DNA from: Drosophila persimilis
Taxonomy: Eukaryota > Arthropoda > Insecta > Diptera > Drosophilidae
DNA: 64,000 bases
NCBI RefSeq assembly: GCF_003286085.1
Contig: NW_020825322.1
Span: 3,162,001 to 3,226,000 of the forward strand
Direction: 5' to 3'
Below the pieces are notes generated by a model. That model was not told the DNA's origin. It worked only from the letters and a program-made list of their open reading frames with translations, and did not search any database. The position numbers were made by a program, and so were the translations under genes. Positions within the stretch are counted from its first letter, which is position 1; every line of letters starts with the position of its first letter. Below are positions 1 to 13,646 of the stretch, in pieces.

Positions 1-2350
1 CTTGACTTTCCTTTTCCCTTTGGCTTTCGCTCCAGCGGACTCTGGGATTTGCGATGCATGTCAGCCTTTTGGAATGGAGTATATCGGCTTGGGTATCCAT
101 ATATGGATAAATGTACACAGGTGGGTAGTGGATGTATCGCTGAAAACAATAGACAAGAATTGTCATTAATTGATATTAAGAAATTCCAATTTAGTGTGCA
201 GTTTTTAGAGTAATTACATTTTCAACAAACGATATAGCTCTTAAATCCACCAGTTTAAACCACCTATTAAACCATATGGAAGGTCCTTCAGCTAGACAAG
301 AATCCATTGATACTATGATAATCATAAGCTGTAATGAAAGTGCTTGTAATTTATCGAAACGTATGAAAAGCGGAGGACCATTTATCAGCGATAAGTAATT
401 TGTTGGCAACACCCTTTTCACTTACGGAATACAGGTAACCCAACGTCTAAACCCAACGAAATCTGTCTCCCAACTTTGCGCAAAACCAACGGCATCCCTG
501 GCCTGGACCCCACACACATAAAACCCCTTCCTTCGTTCTCCCGCTCTGATTCTGGCTCTGGCTCTACTCGTACTTTCACTTTGTTAGCAGTTTACAGCAG
601 TTTTGAGTGCTGGTTGGTAGTACCACGTTCATATTCATTTATCATTGATAAGAAACATAATCAAGGAAATGAATGAATGGCTGGGTGAGCAAATGAATGA
701 ATGAGCGACTCGTACACGGACTGAGCCAGCAACAAGGAGAGAGATGGCCCGACTTTTTGGGTTTGTCGGTGAGTCCCGGCCCGGATCCGTGCCTGCTCCT
801 GCTCCTACGTCCTGACTGAGTGAGTGCAGCGCTAAGCGCAGTTGACTTGCATCCCTTTAGCTTGACTAACGCCATGTGGCAACTGTTTCCAAATATCCCG
901 CACATCATTCATCTCCAGTCCTCCACCATTCCGCGGTCCTGACTACTTCCCCACACTCCCAGCTGTGTTCAGCTAGTGCCAGAGAGAGTCTCCACCAGTA
1001 CGGGTATCCACCAGCTGAAGAGCCTTTGATTTTGCCACGCCATGCCATATCTACGTATAGAAATATATGGAAATAAGCATGAGGGTACCTTTTGGTGGTC
1101 TATGGAGTATTCAATTTAAATTTCTAAAAGTAATTTGCGTGTTCAATACATTGTGTTCAGAAGTTATACAAATAAACATCAATTTTGTGCCACAATTTGT
1201 ATTCGTGACACAACAAAATCGAAGAGAGATTAATCGTATACGAACAGGATATGTCTTATATCTTTGAAGATAATTAAAAACTGCAAAATATTGCTATCGA
1301 CTGGTCATTGTTGTCAACTGACAATGCAACACATCGATAAACTAAATGACTTATTAGCTTCCCATTACCTGCAACCTCATTTCGCCATTGTGGCACTGGT
1401 GTCCGTCCATCCATGCAACATTCACGAATGTTAAAACAGGTGAATGGGGAGCGGAGGGGGTAGGGGGCAGGGGGGATAATGGTTCACATGTGCCGCGAAC
1501 TGGTTAAAAGTCAATTAGTCTAATTGCCTAGATGCAATGAGTGTCAATTTTAATGGGCCAGCGCACATGAAAAATCCAAAAACGGGGACGATACCCAGGT
1601 CCAGGTCCACTCTGGATAGGACAGAGGGCCCACCAGGTCAAACTGGGTTTCACTTTTTCGAGCCACTTGGCACAAGGCGGCACTCTGCTACTTATTCTCT
1701 TGCCGTGTCAACGGAAACATAAGCAGAAGTTTTCATCATCACTTTCACTCAAAATCCCAACAAACAACATCAGCATCAACATCAGGACCAACAGAAATAA
1801 ACATAAAATACCCAAGGAACAACAACCAACAACAGCCATAAGCAGTGTTAACAAAAAACAAAAAAAAACACACACAAAAACGAAAGGGAATGAGGCTCCA
1901 AGCGGATAGGATCGAAGCGGCGCATACCCTACAGAAGGCACTAAAAATTAATATAAGTTTGTTCTCAACTAGAATAATCACCATGTTTCGATCCAAGATC
2001 ATAAAAGACTAACAAACTGAGATTAATTTAACTTCTCTAATACCAATTATTTATTTCATTTCCAAGTCCTAAAAAATGTATCGAAACAAGGACTGCTTAT
2101 AATAGATGGCTCCCCATGGCATTTTAGAGTGATAATCCTTAAAAAAAAAGATCATTTACATTTTCGTAGGATTTTCTAAGCAACATATTTGTATATCTAA
2201 GGCCCTAAAGTAAGATCAGTCTCGGCTGTAAGGGCTTTCCAAAGACTAAGGTATAGTTTAGGGTAAAGAAAAGAAGACATGAAAAAGAAGAAGCGAAAAG
2301 GGACACTCGTAAACTTTGCACCTCAGTTGCTAATGTGGCAGCTTAGAGAA

Positions 2351-2382
2351 AAAGAGAGAGAACGAGAGAGAGAGAGAGAGAG
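2351..2382. repeat. GA dinucleotide microsatellite
   Basis: An interrupted run of GA/AG units. Such tracts can bind GAGA factor in Drosophila, but nothing nearby identifies a promoter. Confidence 0.8.
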
Positions 2383-4936
2383 TGGGGAGGGCAGGCTGAA
2401 ACTTGACAATAGCATGGGACAAATGAAGGCAGCAGTGGACGTGGCAGCAGCAGAATCTGAAGCTTTCAACATATTTTCGGGGAAAGGTGGAGAGGCGGCA
2501 AAAGTTTTGCACTGGCATTTCCTTTTCTTTTCCGGTGTGGTGGGTGGGTGCGGTGTTTGCCTGTCTAAGCCGCAATTAGAAAGGTCAAAGGGGGCCTCCA
2601 ACAAAAAAACAGTGCACGGTGACGGTAATGATGTGCCAATTAATTAACTTAATTCAGCTAAAACTTCATGAAAATGTGGAAAGCACTAACAGCCCAAAAA
2701 GCGGGCATCCCCAAAAAGTAGGCAACACTTTTTGTTCTCCGCCAAAGAAGCAACAGAAATGGAAATGAAAATGAAAATGGAAATGGTGTACGCATGGGGG
2801 AGGAGGGCCGAGAAGGCGGAGAATGGATCGTTAAGAGTGTGTTGCTGGTCCTCGGTTTTGTGGTAGATTTTAGCAATGCATAAATTACGCACGGCACTCA
2901 TAATTGAATTAAAATCAATTTTTGCATTCGTGCGCACAGATTGCATTTGGTCAGGATCAACTGCAGCTGGTCCGGTTGCAGGTACGGCTGCCCCTCGAGC
3001 ACCGGGTCCAGGTCCCGGGTTACTGCTACAAAATATTCCTCTCCTTTTTGTGCATTTTGCGCACTTTTTGCTTGGAGTTGGATGTGGATGTGGAGTAGCC
3101 GGGGGAGCAGGAAATTTGATGGTAGGTGCGTTGTGGTGCTGGTGGGATAACAAACAAGCAAACAGCATGATCAATGGAGTGGTCGACCCGTGGAGGGCTG
3201 CCCTTCCACATCCAATACCAACCGAATTACGACACGCAATCTACGATATCCCCTCCCGGCTCCAATCACCTCCACCAGCCGCACCACCCATACACCGACC
3301 AGCATTCATTTTTCCGGCAAAACTTTGACAAATTGCTGATGGCCAAGCTCAAAATCGAGTCAGGGGGAAGGATATGGCCATCGCCAATGGGGGGATAGAT
3401 ATTTTGGGATGGCCTGGAACCCCGCTGACCTGCCCAGAATACGAGTATCATCACATCACTGCGGCTAATTATTACATTTTTACCTTGACCACGCACTGGA
3501 CGAGTGCTGGAAGGCACACGAAAGCCACTTTTGACAGCCGCTGATAAATCACTGTCAATGGTGTGTGAGGCGTGTGGATGAGGGCTTCATGGTGTTGTTG
3601 TGTGTTTTCGCGTTGACTAACGAACGAGTAGACTGCATTATGTATGCCTCGTGGGTTCTAACTTGATTGAAACATACATAATTATGAGGTAGCGTTTCAA
3701 ACTACTGGAGGGAATCCCAGAGGAGGAAACAGACGTCACACCCAGTGTGACGGAATTCAGTTTAGAGTGAGCCGCAAATTTGGTTGTAGTTACCCTAGAA
3801 TCTATTAACAGTTAAGAGCGAATGAAATCTAGTTTGGTATACATCGAAAGGACATATTTTCATACATATGTATATGCATATGTTGACATAACAGCCCGAC
3901 TATTCTACCCGGTAATCAGTAATTAAGACTTATGTAAATTATTCAATATATTCCTGCACTCCATCTATCCTTTTCCCTTCCTAGCAACGAAGTACCATCC
4001 GGCCGTTATATATCCCTTAATCCGTCATGGAGCCACACTGTACGCGTTTTAAGGTAGGAATAAGCGTTATATTAATATTAAACAACCAAATTACACAAAT
4101 AATGATTTAAATTGAATTTTCGTACATTGGACCTGGGGAATACTGGAATATGTGTACGTACATGGGCGGAATGCTCTCAGTCGAAAGTTTGCTAGTGCGG
4201 GATCAAATTGATCTAGGTCGAATATTGTTTTGGTTACAGACAAAACCCTGACTGAAGCAAAGCCTGACTCACTTGCTTATGTAAGTAGTTTATGCGTCGG
4301 CACTATCCCACCAAAATCTGAGGTTGGGGTCCCCAAGGGGTTGGGTTTTGTCTGCCTGCTTACGAATAGACGTATGTAAATTGTACATACACATATGTGG
4401 AGGCATTTTATGTACAATCAAAGAACATGTAAAGTTTCAAATTCAACGATTGCTTTCAAATAGTTACAAATCGTACGCACAGATAGATATTCTGGTAGAT
4501 TAATTTTCATTCGTGTTTAATCATACGTACTGTACAAACAGTGACAAATCAACGCCAAACTTCCAAGATAAAACGAACAACAGTCGAAAAGAAAGTGAAA
4601 CCGGGAACAGAGAACAGAAAACAGAGACAAGGCAACGGCGACGGCTTTGAGGGCAGATGCCATTGCAGGATTGTTGGATTAGATGGTTTTTGGCTTGCTG
4701 TCAGCCCTGCGAATTGTTGCCGCGGACTTTGATAAATGATGATGCGTGCTACATGACTGGCCATATGAAAAGGACTTGAGTCCAGACCGGAGAAAAATGG
4801 CGACAGACAAATAGGCCTCAGACCCAGAGACAGGACACAGTTGAATAGCCAACTGGCTGTCAAGTGAACAGACTGACTGTCAAAGCGACAGACTGACGGA
4901 CTGTGCGACTGTGGAAGCGGATACACGTATATGTCT

Positions 4937-4961
4937 TAGATAGATAGATAGATAGATAGAC
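4937..4961. repeat. TAGA tetranucleotide microsatellite
   Basis: About six consecutive TAGA units, with no coding context. Confidence 0.9.
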
Positions 4962-7340
4962 AGAAAGACGCGTGGCAAAACGAAAAGATTCGATGATATC
5001 GTCGAGCACCCGCTGTTCAGATCGTAGTTGGACAGTAATAACATTTCAAAAATACAACGAAAAAAGATCACACCGTAAATGAATGATATGAAAGGATGTT
5101 GTCTTAAAACGATTACTTTTAGAATTACTTACAAAAATTAGAACACATTTTTTTAATTATTAATTACACAGTGCGACAAAATAAAAACTTTTGAATGTAC
5201 TTTCCCAGCGACAAAAATTAGGCTGTAAGCTGCAAACGAATTTTGATTTATGTGGATGGAAAGGACCTGATATACCAGAAGATATGGCAACCAAAAGTTG
5301 AAGCTTTCTACCATTTTGAATATTTCTTTAACTTTGGCATTCCTGTTTTACTGTCTATCCAAACACTTGAAAGATTCAGTATTGAAGTTCGTAATTGGAA
5401 AATATTCTCTGGTTTTTTTTTTTGGGTTTACTTAACCTTTTTTTCTACATTTGTATTGAGTATTGCCTTAGATTTGTAAATTGGCTTGCTCAAAACAAAA
5501 CAAAACAGAACACAATTGCCATTGGCATAAATAAATAAAAATCAAATTAAATTAATTCCAGCACAAAGTGGAAGGTTTGTATATCCCTGTACTATTCCAT
5601 GCCCACCCAGACCCTCCTCAATTTCTTGGCAACGAGAAGCAGTCAAGCAGCAAGCAGAGGGTAACATACATAAAAGGCAATAAAATTAAATCAAATCAAA
5701 TCAAATGCGCATATGTATGGCGTTTTATGAGATGCGCGGTGCTCTCCCGGTGCTCTCCCGGTGCTGAAGAGACACAGACACGGACAAAACGACAGCGAGA
5801 TATGGAGAAAGCGAAAAGTGAGGTTAGTTTAGTTGGGAAAAGCGAAAGGATTAAAGCAAAAACCACACAAAAGGCAACTTGGCAGACCCACCAACAGACT
5901 CGAGGTGGGGCGAAATGTCAGTGTTTGACTGCCACCCAACCTATCCCAATATCTTAAACAGTGGAAGGTCTTTTGGCAGACGGCAAGTCTGTCTTCGATC
6001 GTTCTCCCTATCATTAGCATAATTTTCATCGAATTGGAAACATTTTTGTACCTTGTCATTGACTGGACTGGCAATATTAATGTTAAAAAAATATTTTTTT
6101 CGTATTGTCTGCGTATCAAAAGACTTGGCTATTCTGATCGCTTATGGGAAATTTGAACACCGAATGTACCGTGAGCCTAGAGCTGCCAGATGGATGTCCA
6201 TCTAAAAGATCCTTCACTGTACTTGAAACTGCTTGACTGCTTTGGGTGCGTCGGGTTTTTGTTTTTTTTTTTTTTTTGTTGGCAATAAAATAAATCCACC
6301 GCAAAGCCGCTGCGGGTAGATTGCTTGGTTGACCCCAAAAAGTGAAACAGGAATGAGAGGAAAAGGAGCATCAGGAGCAGCTGTTTCGTATCCATAAGCA
6401 GGCCAGAAGAGGAAGCAGTGTGCAGAGAATACCGTTTGCTGTTCGGTTGGTGCATGGCTAATTCAGCTATTTGATTGTCCTTGTTCTTGGCTGGGTTTGT
6501 GTGTGAGTGTGCGTGTCGACTGCTGTCTGCTCTCGGCTACTTTTCATCGTTAATGTGTCGTCGCTGGGGCTATTTTGAAACTATCTCCAGTAGTGCCTGT
6601 ATGACACCAACTTTTGGCATGATGCCACCAACCAATCCACTCCAATCCAATCCGAGAAAGTTCTCTGCCTAACAAAGAACGACATGCGGATCCTCTCGGA
6701 CCCCATAAAAGAACAGCTAGCTGACATTGATTTTTAGAGCTGAATACTCGTATCTGAAGCGCAGAACAGAATAACTCCCCATTTAGGTAGTGGAAAAATA
6801 GTAGCTCATTTGGATATGACAAGCCCGAGCCGAAGTGAAAGAAAAGACGAAAGTTCTCAACTCTTTAAGAACCACATATGCTTAGGATATAGTATTTAAT
6901 TATCATTTTAGATAGTAGCATATTGCATGGTGTAGGTGATTGTCATACGGACAGACGCCGAGTTGGCATTGCCGTACATTGTTGCATCATGTCCGAGTGG
7001 CCATTTCCTGCACAGATATTCCCCAGCCCCCTCCTTTCTTGTCTTCCCAACGATTCCATGATTTTCCCTCTTCACTTCCATCTCTATCACGCTCTATCTC
7101 CTCTGCTTTGGTCTGTTTGGTCTGTCTGGTTTTGTGGTCATTTCAAATTTTCATTTCATTTGCCATAAAAAGGAAATTGGTTTCGTATGCCAGTTGACAG
7201 GGCCCTTAACCAACTGACTCGGCTCACCCACGGCTAGCCTAGGGACAAAGCAAGAAGGACATTGTGTGTATGGCAGTTACACACATAACTCCAACACACA
7301 ACACACAACAAGCTGGCATACCTGACGGGGCAATGGCTAT

Positions 7341-7375
7341 GGGAATGGGAATCGGAATCGGAATGGGATTGGGAA
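7341..7375. repeat. Imperfect GGAATG/GGAATC hexamer repeat
   Basis: Six imperfect G-rich hexamers in a row. The complementary CATTCC-type repeat occurs near 21494, at the 3' end of tweety. Confidence 0.8.
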
Positions 7376-8103
7376 CTGCCACTGGCTGTGGCAGCGGAAG
7401 ACGCAAGGATAGAGCATAAATGCCAGTACTGGTGGTTTGAGCTGTATTTAAGTTACTTGCGGGAAATTCTATGACAGATTTGATGATAGAAGTGGGGTAC
7501 TGGCACTATGAGATTGAACCACTTACTGGTCGTCGTAATTGATGAATTGCTTACGAGCATTTCCCCACTTGGCCAGTGGATTGGTGTGCTGCCTTGGCGA
7601 CTGCCCTTGAAGAGGCTATTATAAAATTGGTCGGATGCAGGAAATGGAATATAGGAAGTAACTCAAATACGACAATATATTTATGCGTAAAGGCCGGAGT
7701 CGGTATCGCTCTCCCTCTCTCTCTCTCTCTTTGTTAAAGCAGACCGCTCATCTCTCTCAACTTTTCTTGGAGACACCAACGAAGCAGGTTCTTACGAGAC
7801 TTAAACCAAATTTTGTCATATTCTCTCTTCTCTATAAAGTATTTTATGCATTTTCAGAATTTTTGAATTAAATACTGGAAAATGTCCAGAAACTTTTTCT
7901 GGTATTCCTTTGTGATATTCCTTTGCACGGGTCCTGCTTTTTTACTACTACTAATCCCGTGCGCATCACGCACGGTTTACAAGGTGCAACTAGCTTGAAA
8001 AATTTAAATTTACTCTTTTTTTACTCTTCGTTTTGCGGCACAAACAAATATTAAATTAACACTCACACACATGTGAGCATGACTTTCGCTGGTTCTCGCT
8101 GCC

Positions 8104-8123
8104 TGTGTGTGTGTGTGTGTGTG
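8104..8123. repeat. GT dinucleotide microsatellite
   Basis: About ten GT units in a row in non-coding sequence. Confidence 0.9.
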
Positions 8124-8824
8124 CGACTCGCTTACAGATATGCCCCACGAAAACAGCAACAAACAGGAAAGTAAGGGGAGCTCAGGGGTCGGACATTCGT
8201 ATACCCTTTACAGCAAAAACGTGTTCAAAGTTTTCAAATTATTATGGTGTCAAACACAGTAATTGCTTGTCCGATTTCACCAGATGTCCAGGCGCCACAC
8301 AGTTGATGGTTGATGGCTTCAGGCGTAGTATTTAGCATTATCGAACGGTGTTGAAAAACTTCCTCCATTGATGATTTCTGGAGTAAGTTTGTACAAGCTA
8401 ACCATAAACTATATGATTACATGTACATACATACAGCGACTTTCTCTTAGAAATGATTGCTATAACTGCCAAGAGTAAGATAAAACATATTAATAGGTCG
8501 TAATACTTGAATCAAGATCAAGATTTGGCTTAAAACAAACAAACAGATTTTATCTTACTAAACTGCACTATATGATCCGTTCCCAGATTGTAGTATGCGG
8601 CGCAAAGGGTTTGATGGACAAGGTTCGTCTGGCAAAGTTCTGAGCCTGGCTCGAAGGGTATCAAAACAGAGGAACACGAAGGGAAGCAAAAAAAAAATAA
8701 ATAAAAAAGAGAAATTCTAGAGCGCGCACAAATTTTAGAGTTAAATTCAGGTCAGGGTTGCCAAGCGCCCGCGACGACGACGACGATGATGATGATGGCA
8801 ATGATGCCAGAGCAGCCACAGAAG

Positions 8825-8870
8825 TAGCAGCAGCAGCAGCAGCAGCAGCGGCAGCGGCGTCAGCAGCAAC
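8825..8870. repeat. CAG/GCAGCG trinucleotide tract
   Basis: A run of CAG units continuing into mixed GCAGCG and CAGCAA. The minus-strand frame gives only poly-Ala and low-complexity sequence, so coding is not supported. It lies just upstream of the leader-like segment. Confidence 0.8.
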
Positions 8871-8879
8871 AACAACTGC

Positions 8880-9412
8880 ATGCAATGTAGGTAGGCACAC
8901 ACATACACTCACACACACGCATATACATATATAAGAAAGAGTGAAAGCGAGAGATAGAGAGAGTGAGGTATAGAGCGTGCAAAAGAGAGGGAGAGAGAGC
9001 AATTTAGTTCAAAGGCATTTTCGAAGTGGGGGCCAACAGAACAAGCGCACAAAAAGTGCAACCGAAAAACGAATAAAAAACACACGGCGAAGCGCTCGGC
9101 GAAGAGAAACAAAAAAACAGTGAAACATAAAGAAAAACTAAATTAAAAAATATTAATTAAATATAAATGCTGAACATTAAGCTTTTAACTCGAAATCTTT
9201 AATAATGGACAACAAATAAATAATAAATAGCGTGCAAATTCTGGACAAAAAAATATGACCGACGACACAGCCGGACACACACACAAGGGGTTTCTTCTCG
9301 AGCGAAAAGCAATTAAATATTGAAAATCTTTTGAATAAATCAGCGAGCCACAAAACAACGTACAGAATAAAAATCAAATTGAGTTGAACGGAGTTGACAG
9401 CAGGACCGAAGG
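8880..9412 (+). promoter_or_regulatory. Possible GAGA-rich promoter and untranslated leader exon
   Basis: A CA-rich then GA-rich stretch (8895-9000) is followed by about 400 bases of A-rich, T-poor plus-strand text, ending at a possible splice donor (GAAG then GTAGGAG, about 9405-9413). GAGA-rich DNA followed by an A-rich leader is typical of Drosophila developmental promoters with a long first intron. The only plus-strand coding gene downstream within 5 kb is the one at 13647, which has its own DRE. The leader could belong to that gene or to one not visible here. No cap-site motif is certain. Confidence 0.3.
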
Positions 9413-9420
9413 TAGGAGGA

Positions 9421-12400
9421 GATCAAAGCGTAGAGCAAACCATCCATCCGCCTCCCACTTTACTACGAACGTCAAAATAATACCGGTCTGACACCTGCTC
9501 AAAATACACCCAACTGCAGCGGATTAAACCAATCCAAACCGGGACACACAGAAGGACTGTTGTTGACATTTAAGAGAACACTGCGAATCCGTGAACCACT
9601 AATAAGCTTTTTAAGCCAAGACCCACAATGATTTTCCCTCTAAGAAATACTTTAATTAAATAATCCTTCGTTTTTCATTGTATGTACAATCGCAATGAAA
9701 ATGAAGAATTCGTGAATTAAGGAATAATCTACTTCTGTAACCCATGCCACCTACGAGTATTGATATCGGTATCAGTTTATCTGTTGTTTTGGTCTTTTTG
9801 AATGAAGCTAAATTTGAGGTGTGATTAGAAATGAATTACTTTAATATATTAAGTTATACGGGAAAAAATATCTAATTGTATAAATTTGCTTATATTTTTT
9901 TCCTGCTCATACAAAGTTGTATTCATTTGCGATATGCTACATGTAATCGCACGCTTATTAGCTACCTGTCTTAGATCGTAAGAATCGAACTATTTAAGAG
10001 AACCGGGGGTTGGGCTCTTTAAAGGCCCATTGTTCTAGCGCTATCGCAGACAGGAGCCCTTTCTTATTTTCTATACCGTGGTGCGCATCCGTGGACAGTA
10101 ACCCTCTCTATGATGGGAGTAGTTCCTTAGCTAGACACTGCATTACTTCTGACGGGAGCATGCGGCAATGCATTGCAAGTTGTCTGGGGTTTTGAGTATC
10201 CATTGCCCAGCTGCCATCCTCATGGAGGGTTCAGCTAGAGGATTTTCGCCTGTCTACTCCCCAATTAACTATATCAAAACAACTTTCCACATTTGAAAGC
10301 TGTTCAAGCCAAGTTTTTCTTATAGAAATTTGCTAAATATTCTTAAGGGGTTCGCCAGTTTCGTAAGAATTAATAGAAGAATGTAGTAGCTCTGTAGATT
10401 TATATGGATGTATATGTTTGGGCTCAGCAACCTTTCTAATTAAAAGCTAAATGATCCAAAGTAGCTAATCTTCCAACAAGACGGAATTCCTTGAAAGCAT
10501 TTAAAGAACTCAAGACCAAAGTTCACCCAATGGAAGAGGTTTGCTTTGAAAATTGCGAGCGCAATCCTGTCTGGAAATCAGTGAACTTTCGTATTCTCTC
10601 CATTTCAAATAAAAATATAGTTTTTTGACTCTTTTTTTTGTGATATTCCTTGCAAATCTCCCACGAACCTGATTCGGCTGATATCTGTGAACTATCCAGA
10701 CGACTCCAGTCCTGGCGCACTTCTTCAACATACAATACTCGTATCTTGTTGCTTATACGCTTGTGCATGCTCGGAATCGTTCTCGTTTCTTATTTTTTTC
10801 CTTTCGCCTTTTACTGTGCAAGTGTGTAGTTTTTTTCGGGCTCTTTTTCATACTTTCTGCCAAGTCAACTTGAACAGATTTACTGTCAATGGCCCAAAGC
10901 AACATACCCGGCGCATATCTGCATATACAGTGGGTCGCCGCCCCTCTCCAGAACCATTTGGCATTCAGAGAGATGCCACACCAAAGAGAAACCCCTTCAA
11001 AGCTTTTTGGCTGCTGTTTGTTTGAAGTTTTTTTTTTGCGCCCTTTAAGTGGCAACTACTTTGCACCTCTGCGTGGGTCGCTGGTGATTCCCACGCACAC
11101 CTGAACCACACCGCACCGCACCGCACACACCTGCGAGCCATTGCCTCTTTCACCATCATCTCCGCCTGTCTGACTGTCTCATGGCATCTCTTTCTAGTCA
11201 AGTGGTTTGGCCTTGAGTTGGTTTTTTTTTTCTTTTTTTTTGCTTGCTTTGGCACCTTGGCATACATGTTACACCTGTGAGAGAGGGACTCCCATCCATT
11301 CAGTGCAGGCAGCCTGCCAAACCCTGCGTGTTCGTCATTTATATAATCAAAACTTGGTCGGCGGGAGGGGGGCAATCCGTTGGTCATGGAGGAAAAAGTA
11401 TAAATAAAAATAAATAAATTATGTTAAGGAAATTTATGAAATTTGTTGGCCCCAGCCCGCATTTTGCAATTATATGTGTGTATATTTGCAGTCGAAATTG
11501 CAAAAACAAATTTATATGAATTATGGTACAAGTGGTGAAAAAGGGCAGACGATTTATGGTACAAAATTTAATTTTGCGGCTTTTTAATCAACAGAAATCA
11601 AATGCAGGGCAACATTTTGGTCAAATAATGATTTGTAAAGCCCGCATCCACTGTTCATACTTTTGGAGTAATATATTATTATTTTGACTAGATGTACGCA
11701 TCGCACTAAACTTTTCGATCCGAGAATGTGTAGTATATCTGTAGTTATGTTCCACATTCAGTCATATGCATAATCGTATGTATGTTCTGTCTGACTCAGA
11801 TTAATATCACGTTAGATAATATCAAGTAACAATTATGAGCTTTATTGTGTGTTTTATGGACATACATACATATATGTAGGTATAACTAATTAAAAGATAT
11901 CAAAATCGGATTATACCATATATAATGTATATAATATTTAGCATTCATATGAATGATTGTTTTTCTGTCGTTTTTCTTACAAACAATTAATAGATTTTTT
12001 AAATATGTATGTTTAGTTATATGAAACCTCCATGCCCAAAATGAATGATAGAAGTTTAGGACAGGGCTTAAATGGTTTAACCAGGCATCTTTTTGTACTT
12101 GTACATTTTGAAGAATTTTCGTACCCATAACGATGATTAGCATCCGTATGTTTCTAGGAAAAATAGACTCTCAGCACGTCGTGTGAGGAACTGTGGAACA
12201 TTTACATTGTAGGTCCAATGCAAAACCTTTGCATTCAGCGATTTCATTCTTGTTTCAGATGATAATTCTACCAAATGCCCCAGTTTCAGGTGTTTCCTCC
12301 TAGAAAAAGAAAATTTTATAAAAATCCGATGACTATAACATTGAAGCGATAGATATGGTAGCTTCAGAGCGGCAGCTAGGCTTTTCTCTCGTTTTTTATT

Positions 12401-13200
12401 CATTATTTATTTTACTTCTTGATGTGCGAACACATACATGTATGTATGTACACACATACATATGTGCGTGTATCTGCGTATATTTGCTGTGTGGTGCTGG
12501 TTTTTGTGGCTTTAACGGTATTTCCGCTCTAGCGTAGCCCCTACAATAGCGTGCGGCTACAGCTGTGCTGTGTGCTGGCCCCCAATTGATGCATGTGCAG
12601 CAGCACGTTCCGGCAATGCCACTAAATCCCCCTGGGACAACAGACTACGACGACGACGACGATGGCCAAAAGCCACGAAAAGGGCGGTCTGGGACAAAGG
12701 GCGGGGGAACGGTTTTGGGTTTATTTGAAAAAGCAGCATCGATATGTTATTTGCATGTGTCCAAAGAGGTGGATAGCGGAGCGAAGATGGGAAAGCAGGG
12801 TAGCCCAAGTTAGCAGCAAATCCCGTAGCAACTTTTTGCTACGCGAAACTTTCTTCTGTGGAAAGTTTATGCATGAATAAAGTGAAAAGCTGCAGGCAAA
12901 CCACTCACACAGATAAACTTATGCACATGAGTATATTCGATGTTCAGTGCAAGGCAAACACAGGGAGGAAAAAAGACATTACATGTTTTACTCTACACTC
13001 ACATAATCTAGCGAAAAGTTGCATTTTATTTAATGCAAACATGACAACATCTGTTGGCTAACTTCAAATTCGCATTAGGCGGCTCTCTTCGGGCAACTGG
13101 CATACGGCCAAACAGCACCAAACACCACCAATATCCAATTATTTCGTGTTAAAAGTGAAATTAAAAAACGCGCGCTGGCTGAAAACTAGAGGTGGCTCAA
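9421..13200. other. Non-coding stretch, no gene recognised
   Basis: AT-rich sequence with short Thr/Ser- or Phe-rich open frames that look like chance. T-tracts are common (10621-10635, 11220-11240) and a CACACATACATGTATGTATG-type tract lies near 12430. I see no tRNA-like cloverleaf, transposase or repeat ends. Confidence 0.5.
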
Positions 13201-13205
13201 CAAAA

Positions 13206-13213
13206 TATCGATA
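13206..13213. promoter_or_regulatory. DRE core promoter element
   Basis: Perfect palindromic TATCGATA, 434 bases before the start codon of the PDXDC1-like gene. DRE is the DREF-binding element of Drosophila housekeeping promoters. Two other plus-strand genes in the window have one in a similar place. Confidence 0.6.
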
Positions 13214-13646
13214 AGTAGCATAATATATCGCAATGGTGATGCTCTAGTTCACAATTATGTTCTCAAAAGAACTAGTTTGATGAGTGCGAAAATTATTTTT
13301 TTTTTAGATGAATGCAACTGTATCAAAATTTAGTTTATTTTTTATTATTTATTATTATTTATATTATATTCATTGTATAATTTATTAAGATCTATTCATA
13401 TTTTCATTATAACAAATTTGATCATAGTTCTGGGTGAGGGGAACTGGTTCTGATAACACAAAATATCGAGCATCGCTTAGAACTATTGGTTCATGGAGTG
13501 TGAAGTGGAGGAGGGTCAGCTGCTGCTGGCACACAACTATCGATGAATTACCATCTACATCAGCAGCAGCAGCACACACACTCTCACACAGAGGAAAACA
13601 ATTACTTCTCATCAAAGAGATAAAGTAAAATAAGCGCATCAGAACC

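Larger units (their letters stand above)
1..8660. other. Long non-coding stretch, no gene recognised
   Basis: I see no convincing coding region here. Open frames on both strands are short, low in complexity and lack splice partners or recognisable protein motifs. The text is AT-rich with scattered simple repeats (listed separately), a GAAT-type repeat near 668-705 and a short duplicated GC-rich motif near 5739-5765. It could be intergenic DNA or a long intron or upstream region of a gene whose exons lie outside the window. The sequence alone does not decide between these. Confidence 0.5.
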
